Source of the DNA: Diorhabda sublineata
Lineage: Eukaryota > Arthropoda > Insecta > Coleoptera > Chrysomelidae
DNA length: 64,000 bases
Reading direction: 5' to 3'
NCBI RefSeq assembly: GCF_026230105.1
Contig: NC_079478.1
Location: 20,103,653-20,167,652 of the forward strand
Of the stretch, positions 12,390-24,000 are shown in pieces; the stretch's first letter is position 1; each line of letters opens with the position of its first letter. The notes beneath the pieces are model-generated. The model was not told the origin of the DNA, did no database searches, and saw nothing but the letters and a program-made list of their open reading frames with translations. A program made the translations under genes and the position numbers.

Positions 12390-13430
12390 GTAATTAATCA
12401 TTAACGTCTTGTGGTACAATAATTTCAGTTTCATCGTATAAAGATTTGAATGAATAGATAAAAAAATATTTCTTTATATTTTCGAAAACAACTAAGAATA
12501 AAACAATAAAAATAGATTTTTGTTATGCCAAAAGTATATCTGTATGTATGATCTGTAATAGTTTTTGGGTTGGTGACAGGAACAAAGGTCAGATAGAAAT
12601 AACCACCGCACATCGTGAAATGTTTTCATGGAAAACGTATCTGGAAGTTATATACATCACTGACAATATCGTTAAATAATGTGAATAAAGAAATTAAATT
12701 ACAAAAAGCGCCTTTTCTTTAAAAATATTATATATGAGGAAAGTTTCGTAAAATAATTTTTTATTACCATCGATTATTATTGCCTATTACATCATTTCCA
12801 ATCACTAACCTGTCTAGCTATTCTTTTGAAAAAAATTTTATTAAAAATCCGCATAACAAATTGCATATCAACATTCATGAGAATGAGAATATACTAAGGT
12901 CACAAATAATTATAATTTTGCCAACGAATCAATAATACGCGGATTATTTACATAAAAAAATTAATACAAATTCTATAAGCGTAGTATTCATATATAAATT
13001 TATGGCGAAGTATATTTGAATGGATAATTTAACATAAATTGTCTGCGCTCTTGATTCTTGATCTTGATTCATATCGAATATGGAGTATTATGTATTTGCA
13101 TATACCTACAAGTGCAAGTTCAGACGCGAACTAAGCGAAAATTTTGATTGTTGTTTTTTTTGTCCATTCTTTACATTTAAAAAACTTGTGAATATATCAT
13201 TCATATAATTATAACAAATAGAAATATGTTAAACTAAACATTTATTGCGCCATAGATATTTCTGATCTGGTTGTTAGTTTTACATATTCAATAATATAAA
13301 TAACATAGAACCGGTTACCCCACGATTGAATGTTGAATGCCTGTCTTGTGATTATGATAAATCAAAATTTTTTGACCTAATAGTGTCGTATGACTATATT
13401 TTTAGACTATGGTAAATTGTATAAAAATAT
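12390..13430. other. Intergenic, nothing recognised
   Basis: AT-rich DNA between the second aquaporin gene and the transposon remains that start near 13.6 kb. No exon or domain seen. Confidence 0.5.
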
Positions 13431-13679
13431 TTGAAGGGGAAAAACAGCAGTAGTTCATTTTTATACGAAACTCCGCACGCAGTATTATTTTATGCCATTT
13501 TGTCGTTACTATCAGATAATGAAATTGTTAAATGGTAAAAACCACTTGAGTCCACAAAAGAACAGCTAAAACATACGCTATACTTGGGAAGAATGACATG
13601 AGTCCGAGTGTATATTGAAAAACGGCATCAATCAGTCCATGTCTACGGTGATAATTCGTATGGCGACTGCTAGTTTTTA

Positions 13680-15441
13680 TTGCATCAGCTAGTGACTATA
13701 TTCAGTGTCAGTGAAAATAAAGCCGGTCCATCAAACAGAGAAACGAAGAAAAGCAAAAAAACAGGTAGAGGGCGAGATGTAACGAAAATTTTGCATGCCA
13801 CTACCCATGAATTTGGATCTGACTGTTTGTGTAAACGTTTTCGCTGTTTTACTGTTGTTCCTGAACCTTAACACCGTAGAAACCTTCGGAAATTTAACGA
13901 GATAAGTAACAATAACAAACAACTTACCTTACTGATCTAATCAGTTATTTTTTTTTTGTTCTAGGTAACACTGACAGACAAACAAAACTCTTACCTTAGT
14001 GGTCTCATCCCTGTTCTTCCTGTCAAGCGTAGGCGTTCTCGGAAAAATGAAGATGAATCAAGGCTTAATAATGCCTTATTTAGTGTCCGACTGATTGAAG
14101 ATGGAATAACTCGTGATCTTCCAGTATGTATGGAGGCTTTTTTATCTTTACACAGGGCGTCGAGCTAGATACGTAAGGGAGTCGTTGCTTTTAACTGGGA
14201 AAGTACCTATCGATATGCGTGGAAAACACAACACACGACCTCACAAGACTTTCAGAGAACACAAAACAGAAAGCGATTGAGTTCATTAGGAGTCTTAAAG
14301 GGCGAAAATGAAGATCTAAATATAGACAAACTACACAAAATGTATTCTGATCGCAACACTGATGATAAAGTTTCCTACGAAACTTTTCGAGAAACTTTTG
14401 AAAGCAACTTTAATATATCGTTTAGCTATCCACGCAAAAATACGTGCAATACGTGTGATACCTTGAAAGCCGACATATCTTCAATTACTCTAAAATTGAA
14501 TTCTATCCCGAATGATAAAACGAGGAAGATTGCAAGCAATGATTTGGCGAAAAAAAATCGTGAAAAGGAGCTTCATCTAAGAAAAAGTCAGCAATTTTAT
14601 AATCTAAAGCGAAATTACCGTAAACTTGCCGCAAAGTTTCTGACTATGGAAAGTATCACCATAGATTACCAAAAAAATTTGCCATACCCAAACATCACTA
14701 CCAATGATGTTTACTATAAACGTCAACTAAATTTCATTAGTTTCAATATTCATATTTTGTCAAATTCAAGATCTGTATTTTACCCCCTACGATGAATCTG
14801 TTGCTAAGAAAGCAGCTGACGAAGTCTGTTCCATGCTGTATCACTTCTTTTATAAAATCCTGTCCATGGAAGTAAGTAAGAACTCGCAATTTTTTGTGAT
14901 TCGTGCTCAGGACAAAATAAAAACTTTACGGTTATTCGATTCCTGCATTACTTGGTTACCAAAAAAAACCGTTTTGATATTGTGAAAGTAATATTTCCGA
15001 TCAGAGGGCATTCATACCTCAAGTGCGATCGAGACATGAGTGAAGTAAAGCAAAAAGCTTACCTGAGGTATCAGATGATTGGAGAGACGAATTAAGAAAT
15101 TGCCGTGTGAAACCTGCACCATTTGAGGTCATTTGATATTGGCAAAAATTTTGATTTTCAAAATGCTGAAGTTTTCTCATGAGAATTCCCGCTTAGTTTT
15201 CCACAAATCCGGTTATATGGGCCTATATAGTCATTCTAAGTTCGACCAAAAGCCGTTTAAAAAGAGCATAAGAAAGAAACAAGAAGGAAAGCCTATTAAA
15301 ATGCCCAAATGGAAGGATTTGCAGGATCTGACATCATTCCTTGAGAGAGCAGAAGCCATTGTTTTATCAAAAATTACCATTTGCTGAGCAACCTCAAGAA
15401 CAGAGCGATGACGAATTTGCGGATGACCCATCAACAGATTA
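13680..15441 (+). pseudogene. Transposase-like protein remnant with DSCSGQN motif
   Basis: Fragments in several + frames belong to one protein of a type that recurs on insect repeats. N-terminal pieces lie near 13970-14260 (LIEDGITRDLPVCMEAF, RYVRESLLLTGKVP). A Cys-rich section and helical region follow in 14277-14795 (CNTCDTLKAD, KELHLRKSQQFYNLKR, YYKRQLN). Then FCDSCSGQNKN at about 14895-14925, RGHSYLKCDRDMS at about 15005-15045, and a C-terminal acidic tail ending near 15441. The DSC-x-GQN motif probably carries a catalytic Asp (inference). At least four frame breaks are present. Similar short direct repeats (about 13597 and 15461, around ATGAGTCC) flank it, but I could not fix the ends. 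Confidence 0.6.
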
Positions 15442-15469
15442 GTTTATGCTGTGGAAAAGTGGCATGAGT

Positions 15470-17324
15470 CCAGGATAAAACTTTTTTTGTTACGTTACTA
15501 GTTTTGAATTAATGTTTATTTTTTTTTCATTTTTTGTAATAATAGACACATTATTTACCAAACATATTTCTTGCGATTTTTTTTCTTTAAATTTCACCTT
15601 CTAACGAGTTAATAAACCCATATTTTCGATTATCTCCAAATTCGTCCGGATGGATTGTTGTCGTTTTTCCCCTGTGCCCTTCATTTATTAAAATAATACT
15701 AACCACAGATAATTGCGGATCTTTTTCAAATTTAAAACAACCTACAAACGCTTTAAATTCAATTACTTTAGATTCGTACGTTAATTTACTACTATGATAG
15801 TTGTTTAACTTATTTTAAAAAATAAAATTTTTTATGGCATGTCTATAACTTTAATATTCCTACTATCAATTTTTTCTCTGGAAATTACCCATCACTTACC
15901 AAGAAGAAAACCATTATTTGTAATTTTTGTTGTTTTACTTCAAATAAATGATGTACGACCGTATTGATAACTTTTTGTTTAAATTATTTATTGAACCGTA
16001 TCATAGGTCATGGATATTGTTCAATATTGTATACAAACGATGATACGGAGATATGTTTTAACCAGATAATAGCTGTTGCAAACAAAATTAAAAAACTATT
16101 AATTCTTTTATGTGCGTTTTTGATGAAACGCTTGATTACCATTTACCACAAAATATCCTAAATTTTACGAAATAAAAATAACAACTATCATATTATTATT
16201 ACCGGTTACAATATTTTCATTTATGACTTATTTATTAATCTACTAGATAAATTAAATTTTACTACTACTGATTCTTATTAGATATTTAGTCAATTGAAAA
16301 CAAATACTACGTATTACTATAAATAATATTCCCACTTTTCCTTTCTGTACCTACACGTTCCTAGAATATACTCTTGTTTCTAGAAATAAATTATTGCAGC
16401 TGTTCATCGTTTCTTAATAAAAACTCGACAAAAGAAATACTTGCTAATTTCGTAATTGTTTAATATCTCCTTACATAAAGATAACTAGTAGTTTTCATAA
16501 AGGCAAAGGTTACTAGCAGAAGACAATACAAACTATTTTGATACGTAATAAAATAACAAATACACTGAACATATTAAAAAATTCCTTTGTATACCACAAA
16601 CATTATTAAGAATTGAACATGAATTATCACCATTAATATTATGAAACTGTATGAAAATTATTAGACTTTAAAAGGTGTAAACCTCAACAAATTAAAAAAA
16701 GGATTTATTAGAAGAATAATCGGGAATAACAGTTTACAGAAGAATTTAACGATAATAATGTTTAAGTGAGTTGATCGAAAATTTACATTTTCAAAATATG
16801 CATCGGAATGTTTTAACGTTGGCGATATCAACAGAAATTTGGACCTAGTCCAACAAATTATTTAGTGTTGATGCAATATACAGAGTGAACCGATAAAATA
16901 CGTACAAAAACCTTGAACGATCTTTTGAATATCGGGGACTTAACGATTTTTTTTCAATCCTCTACCTTAAATATGACAACATTATTGAGTATTATATAAA
17001 TTAAAACAAGTGTTATTTCAAAACAACAACGTTTAGATAGTATGTCCCAAAGATTTGCACTTTTTGGATAATGTACTAACTATCTAGTATAATTTATGAG
17101 TTAAATCAATAATCTCTTCATTTCAAACTATTTTTATTAATTTTGAACTCGTATAATAATGTTGATGTTTTCATCTTTACCCTTAATAGGTAAATTATGA
17201 TACAGAGAGTAACTAAAATAGAAAAACATCTTGCAACCAGATGCGATCGGTAGATACGTGATGTTTAGGAATATTGAAAATATTTTTAAAAGCGTTTTAT
17301 GATGGTCTATATGGCGGGTTTTCC
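15470..17324. other. Intergenic, nothing recognised
   Basis: About 1.9 kb AT-rich DNA. A stretch near 16873 (ACAGAGTGAACCGATAAAAT) looks like the terminus of some repeat, but no partner or coding part was seen. Confidence 0.4.
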
Positions 17325-17328
17325 AATA

Positions 17329-18463
17329 AGAGGTGTTATTTTGATATTCAAAGAAAAATGCCATTTTTTGAGATAAATGATCGGATGTTTATTTCATTAT
17401 AAAGAGGAAGGTATGCCGTTAATAATGGAACACAACATCAGCCAAATGGCCGCCACGACTGCGCTTACAGGACCATATCCTTTTCATGAAATTTTCCGTA
17501 ACCAAATTGCAAAGCGGCTGCCCTATGTCCTCGATAACCTCACGAATTCCATCTTTAAGGTCTTGAATCGATGCTGAACTGTTGGCGTAGACCTTAACTT
17601 TCACTTGGCTCCAAAGGAAAAAGTCGCAAGGTGTTAAATCACAAGATCTCGGTGGCCAATTGTGATCACCTCTTCGAAAGATAACACGGTCCGGACATTT
17701 TTCCCGTAAAAGATCGATGGTTTCGTTGCATGTGTGGCACGTAGCGCCGTCTTGTTGAGAGTAAAGTTGTCCAAATCAATACCATCCAAATCCGGCCATA
17801 AAAAATCATTAATCATCTCCCGATAGCGCAATCCCTTCAGCGTAACTGTTGCTCCAGCCTCATTTTCGAAAAAGTCACGGAGAGGATGTTCTCATCAGTT
17901 AAGATGATTTTTCGATGAAATTCCGGATCATTTTCATGCATTTCAAGGACCCAATCAGCAAAGACACGACGTTGTTGATGATCGGCCGGCTTGAGTTCTT
18001 GTGTTTAACTGAACTTTATAGGCCTTAAGTCTTTATGCAAAATACGGTGTAATGACGTTTGTGGTATGGCTAATTCCAAAAAACGACGAGGAATGGATAA
18101 ACCTGGGTTTTCTTTAACACTTTGGACTACAGCAGCAATATTCCCAGTTGTTCTTGAGCGACGTGCACGGGTTTTATTCTTCACATCACTAACTTGTCCC
18201 AACTGCTCAAATTTTTCGACCAATTTCTGTATTGCGGTCCGGGAAGGTGCTTCGTGTCGACCCTAAAATGTTTTAGTTTTACGAAATGTCTCTGACAAAC
18301 TTTTACCATTTTTATAGTGAATTTTAATAATTTCAATGCGTTGTTGAAGCGTGTATCGTTCCATTTTCATTAATGGCGTAGTTTCTACTTGTCAAATGTC
18401 AAAAAATGACAGCTTCAAAAGTGACATTTACCGAAATAGCGGGCTGTTCAAAATAACACCGCT
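17329..18463 (-). mobile_element. Mariner-like (IS630/Tc1) transposon, decayed
   Basis: Inverted ends share GGTGTTATTTTGA (left 17329, right 18463) and are flanked by TA on both sides. The minus-strand transposase can be followed from MERYTLQQRIEIIKIHYKNG (about 18363) through a paired helix-turn-helix (frame 18005-18223, with RTTGNIAAVVQSVKENPGLS). It continues to GLRYREMINDFLWPDLDGID (frame 17634-17831) and a C-terminus with KRSRGGHLADVVF (17419-17604). Stops and an internal deletion, which removes the segment around the first catalytic Asp, make it inactive. The length of 1.1 kb is normal for the group. Confidence 0.8.
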
Positions 18464-18504
18464 TATTTGATGTGAACATTCTTATCTCTGGTATAATTAG
18501 AGAA

Positions 18505-19447
18505 ATGTCTAATAGTGAATCAGATTTAGACATGTTAAAATTAGCGACTAGCGCTACAGAAAAAAATCTCCTACCTAACAAGTCAAAAGGTAAATATGAT
18601 ACGGTGTACAAAAGTTTTGTGGATTGGCAACTGGCACAAAAAACATCGTCTTTTTCTGAAAATGTTATTCTTGTGTATTTTGTTAAACTAGCTAAAAAAT
18701 ACAAGTTATCATCATTGTGGGCATATTATTCTATGCTGAAAAGTACATTGAATATTTATTATAGTATTCACCTAGAAACTTACATGGAGTTAGAGGTATT
18801 TTTAAAACGTCAGTCCGAGGGCCATCAACCGAAAAAATCTAAAACTTTTATGCCCGAAGAAGTCAGTAAATTTATTAAAGAAGCGCCAGATCATACATAT
18901 CTAATGACAAAGGTATTCTTACAATAACGTAATTTTCAGCTTAGAACTTTCCAATTTAATCAAATTATTTTTAGGCAACCTTAATCATGGGACTAATGGG
19001 AGCGTGCCGATCTAATGAATTATATTCTATGAAAACTGAAAATATAGAAGATTACAATGGAGCTCTTATAGTGAAAATACCTTTTACAAAAACAAAGATT
19101 CTTGGATGATTTACTGGATCAGGTGAATTTTACGATATTTGCAAAAAGTATATACTAAATGCCCATCATTATTTTTAAATTATCAAAATGGCAAATGTAC
19201 TATTCAAAGAGTAGGCATTAACAAATTATCTCCTATGGGAAAGCACATTGCTAGGTTTTTAAAATTAAAAAATCCCGAATTGTACACAGGACTTTCGTTC
19301 GGAAACTCATCTGCAGCCATTTGTGTTAGCGCAGGAGGTGACATTACAGCAGTAAAGCGGTTAGGGGGATGGAAATCAACCACAGTTGCCGAAGGTTATA
19401 TAAATGACAACATAACCAATAAAATAAAAAGAGGAAATCAGATTTAA
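18505..19447 (+). pseudogene. Crypton-type tyrosine recombinase, broken
   Basis: Exon 1 (18505-18912) encodes an SAM-like/core-binding domain (SATEKNLLPNKSKGKYDTVY). An apparent 62-bp GT-AG intron (18913-18974) is followed by the catalytic part, with GACRSNELYSM carrying the first catalytic Arg. A stop near 19107 and a frameshift near 19150 lead to the last frame 19139-19447, ending GWKSTTVAEGYI with the nucleophilic Tyr. The usual GHSFRR motif reads GLSFGN, so the catalytic His and second Arg are lost. Cryptons integrate as circles using this enzyme. The left side directly abuts the mariner-like element ending at 18463. Confidence 0.75.
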
Positions 19448-19449
19448 AA

Positions 19450-20860
19450 CGAAATTAACAATATACTAGCTCTAATTACAATGAAAAACCTTGTACTAGC
19501 TCTAGTGCTAATCCAATTCCCATGATTTTCAATCAGACAAAGATGACTGACAAAGTTATCCCTGGCATGAATTTTAAGAATTGTAATGTAACTATTAATA
19601 ATTATTATGTAAGTAAATAAATATAAATTTATTGTGTATTAATAACGTTACCATTAATAAAAAATAATGTTCATTTGAAATATATTTTGGATTATTTTAA
19701 TAAACTTCCACGTTCCAATCGAACCTTTCCTGATTATTTTATTTCTGTTTGAAGAACCGCTGAATTTTATTGCATATTTATTATCTTTTTGGGTCCAATA
19801 GCTGAACAATTTGAATTCACAGGAACCCTTATAAATATTTTATGACGTCTTGTCTTTTAGCTATTGTTATTACAATTCGGGAATATTTTCAACAAGGCTT
19901 AAAAACCGGCAAACAGATGATGACAAAAAACATTTCCTTTGCCATGTGTTGTAACTCAAAATTCTCAGAAAGTTACGATAATTTAATATTTTTTTTGTCC
20001 CAGCATTTGTCAAATGGTTTATGGGAAACATTTGAGTCATAGAATGGTTTCTTAATCAAAGTTTGATAGCTAATTTGAATTAGTTGCATCGTTTGCCCTA
20101 TAATAAAAGTTCTATTATTATTGTCAGCAACAATCGATTAAATTTGTTATTTAAATTATGAATAATTTACATACCGACGTATCATATATAGGTAAAATGT
20201 TCAAACCTTGAATATATTGGAAGTTTAAATGTCAAAGTTCAAATTCAATCTAATATACATAACAATCGAATTTTGCAGTACCTAAATATATCAAATATGT
20301 GATAAAATTAAAGTTTCGAGCAAAAAATATCCAGAAATAGTTGGCAATTAGGTTAGTTTTTTGATTATATAGGTATGTCTATATACATATTTCGATTTTC
20401 GCGCGATAATTTTTAAACATGTGTATTCGATACGTAACGAAAAATAAATAATAATTAAATGACCGTATTTTGTGAAATTAATTTATGCGTGATTAAAGAA
20501 TATTTATAGTTTTAACATAATTTGATAGAAGATATGATGTTAAAAACTTGTTTGGTAAAAGTAGAACTTTCAGACCCACATCTCGATTTTTTTATTTCAT
20601 TCCATTATGACTTTACTAAATTTTTCGAGTCGCTAGTTTCTAATTCTAGGACATAGAACATTAATTAACGATTTCCTATGATCAACGTCGAATTTATTCA
20701 CAGCTATTAGACATCGTGATATCGCGGGTTTAATAGTTTTAAACCTGTATCGTTCTCTCAAAGATTCATATTTGTTAAATTAAAAAGATTTTTTACAGTA
20801 ATATCCCGATTAGGTATTGAAGAAACGCGTATAAATTTGAAAATTGACTTATCAGGGTTA
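19450..20860. other. Intergenic, nothing recognised
   Basis: AT-rich. The first 150 bp may be the trailing part of the Crypton. No host exon or other repeat border identified. Confidence 0.45.
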
Positions 20861-20868
20861 TTTGAAAG

Positions 20869-20902
20869 AGAACAGCGCTCTCTGCGATACCCGCGCTGTT
20901 CT
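20869..20902. promoter_or_regulatory. Perfect 10-bp hairpin upstream of aquaporin 3
   Basis: AGAACAGCGC at 20869-20878 pairs perfectly with GCGCTGTTCT at 20893-20902 around a 14-nt loop. It is GC-rich in an AT-rich setting and lies about 105 bp upstream of the candidate first exon of the third aquaporin gene. It could be a promoter element or a structured 5' leader; neither is shown. Confidence 0.3.
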
Positions 20903-21005
20903 TAATTGTAATAACGAAAGGAATTAACACGGTAGTATAGTGGTGGTGATAGTGCTGTTTCACATTTTTCCTTCTTTTTGAATTTTATAAGGATTTATCG
21001 ACATT

Positions 21006-24000
21006 ATGGTTAAAGGTAGTTAATAATTATTTCTTAAAAACCCTTTCTCTAATATAGAAAATTGTTTCCATAGATGCCAATTTTGAAAGAGGCATATTTT
21101 AACTAATAACTGATTTTTATTAACGATTTTTAATAATATTACAAATTACAAAATTTTTAACACTTTAATTACACGTTAACAACAAAGTTCGATATTTTAA
21201 ACTACTAAAACTCAGTCACGTAAAACATAATTTAATCAATTTTATGTAGTGTTTCATAAATAGTATGTAATCGATGTTGTAATAATATATGAGGTATTTT
21301 TACCTTATTGAATTATTTAAATTTACGAATTTTATAACTCTAGCTACCCTTAATAAAATACATTTTCCAAAACCTAATACAATAACAACCCCTTCACTAA
21401 TTTATAAACATTAATCCTTAATTATTTTAAAATCGGTAGTATTCATAAAAATTTTATTGCACAGTGTTTGTTTTTTAATAAATTTTTTCGTTTTTTCTTT
21501 TCTGTTTGATATAATAGCGGAACATCCTTTCTATCTTCAAATCAATTTACACCAATCAGTACAAAAAAAAAACGGAATCAGCAGTTTTATTAATTTGAAT
21601 TGAATATTGTTATTGGAAACGATGAGATATGTTTATATTCAGTATCATTCACCTTTTTAAAAGTGTTTTACAACAAATAGGATTATCAGAAAGATATAGC
21701 TATTAGTTAAACGAAATCCTTCAAAGCGTTGATAATATTGATATCCAGTAAATATACAGCCACCATACGGTAGATTGTGTATAAAATGTTTTGACGTCGA
21801 GAAAAAAATTGTGTTGTTAATTTTTTACATGAATAATTGGAGTATTTAAATATTGAAGCAAGTGAGTGAAAAATATTATTTTTTCGTTTTTAAAATATCA
21901 CTTCGAACATTTGTTTGAATTCTACTATATCCGTCGTTTCGCTTAATACAACCAACAAGAATCGATTCTTCGCGTCTTTAAACTCTTCAGATTCGACCCA
22001 CCTGGTCACAGATATTCAAATAGTTGCGCTTTGCTTACTGTTTTGGGTTATGAACAGGAAATAATAAGTTTTTTTGAATTTCCTCTATAGTTGCATCTAG
22101 TTCAATTAAGTTATTAGAGAATTCCAAAAGTTAATATACGGTACAAATCAATTTGAACCTACTGCTGCATAATTTTCGTGTAATTTATTCATTTTCACTC
22201 TTTTTTCTTATAACCTTGACTCGTATCGAAATTATGAAGCGATATCCTAAAAAAATATTGTTATATCTACTTCCTACCGATAGATATACAGTCCACAAAA
22301 GTTGGCGGCATATGAAAAACGTTTTTATTAGTGGTTTTATGAAAAAAGTTATTCTGCATGGTCCAAAACTTAAAATTCAATTATCAGATGTTAAATTTTT
22401 TCAGTCGTATACGAGGTTTGTCAAAAAATGTGATTTTTGCTCTAAAGTAGCTTTAAAATATTCAAAATTGTTTATCTACATTAAAAAAATATTTTTTCTT
22501 CAATTCACTGCGGTTACGTTGGAAATTTAAGTTTAAACATTAATGCATAATTATTCTAGGATGTACTGGCATAAACAATGTTGAATATTTGAAAGCTATT
22601 TTTAATTCTAAACATCTTTTCTTTATAACAATTTTTGATATTGTCAAAAAGAAAGGTACTTTACTCTAGAGCAAAAATCACATTTTTTGACAAACCTCGT
22701 ATACAACTGAAAAAATTTAACATGTGATGATTGAATTCCAGGTTTTGGACCATGCAGAACTTTTTATAAAGAATAACTTTTTTTCGTAAAATTAATAATA
22801 AAAAAGTTTCCCGTATGCCGCAAACTTACGTGGACACTGTATGTTTAAAAAAAATATTTCTGTTTACCAACGTCATATGGATATAAAAATGTTCAATTCT
22901 CATTTACAGTCATTCACTGTTATTTAGTAGGAATATCAATTACGTTTATTTACATGTGTAATCTTTAAAAAAATGTTTGATCTTTTTACTAGTAAGTAAA
23001 AATAACTGAACGATAAAAATACACCACAATTTATAAAAACAAAATATAATGTATAACAATAACGTCAATTTTCATGTTTTATTGTTCTTTCTGGTGAATT
23101 AGACATCTTGAACAGTAATCCTCCTTTTTTTCCCATAATGAAAAAACTAACTGGTTCAATTCAAACTTTTTAGTACGTTAATAAATGATAATATTAAACT
23201 AATTATCTAAAACTAATCATAATTAGACTTGGAAATACAAAAAAAATTAATTTTTATACTTTGAATTCAATTGTTTCCCTATGAAGAAACAACAAATAGT
23301 TTATTATAATCTTAGGAATTAAATACACAGACGAAAAATCTTTTAATGGTATCCTTATTATAAAAATGTAATGAGTAGTGGTTGGCATTGAAAAAATGCA
23401 TATTTCGTTCGATTTTTTCGTATTCACTTAATTCAAATTAACGTACTCATGTATTAATGAAATTAAAAATAATGAATTGACTGGTTTACGTAATATTTCT
23501 CTATCTCTTTCCTTGTCGCGTTTTTTTTTTCGATCGCCGCCTACGAAAACATTTTTGTAGAATAATGAATCACATTAAGCCGCGTTCCCACTGGACAAAC
23601 ATTATTTGCCAAACATTTGTCGAAAATTTCGACAAACTTTATTGTTTGAGAAAGAATGTTCGCCGCCACCTATTTGGCTTGTTTTAGTGTATTTTGAAGT
23701 TGTTTTCCGGCGTAATTTTTGGATATAAACATTATTATTTGTATTTTTTTATTGAAAAGTGGAAAAGTATGTGTGTGTGTGTGTGTGATTTTTCCGCAAA
23801 ATGAGTAAAGAGTTTTGGAGCCAGGAGAATTTGATGAGGTTGATTAACGTTTACGAAAGTAAACCTTTATTGTGGGACACTAATAAAATCAAAAGAAGAG
23901 ATGCATTAGATGACATTGCAAAAGATTTAGGTGTAAATAATGACGCCGAGATTAACTAATAGAAAATAGAAAAATACACTCAAGCCTAGTCCTTTTGCCA

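Noticed and set aside
13430..15690. AGGGGAAAAAC at 13434 and inverted near 15670 as ends of the DSCSGQN element
   Set aside because: Only 11 bp match and no target duplication could be read, so borders were not assigned.
22153..22530. Open frame of 125 codons
   Set aside because: It lies largely in the left arm of the MITE; composition is AT-driven and has no domain.
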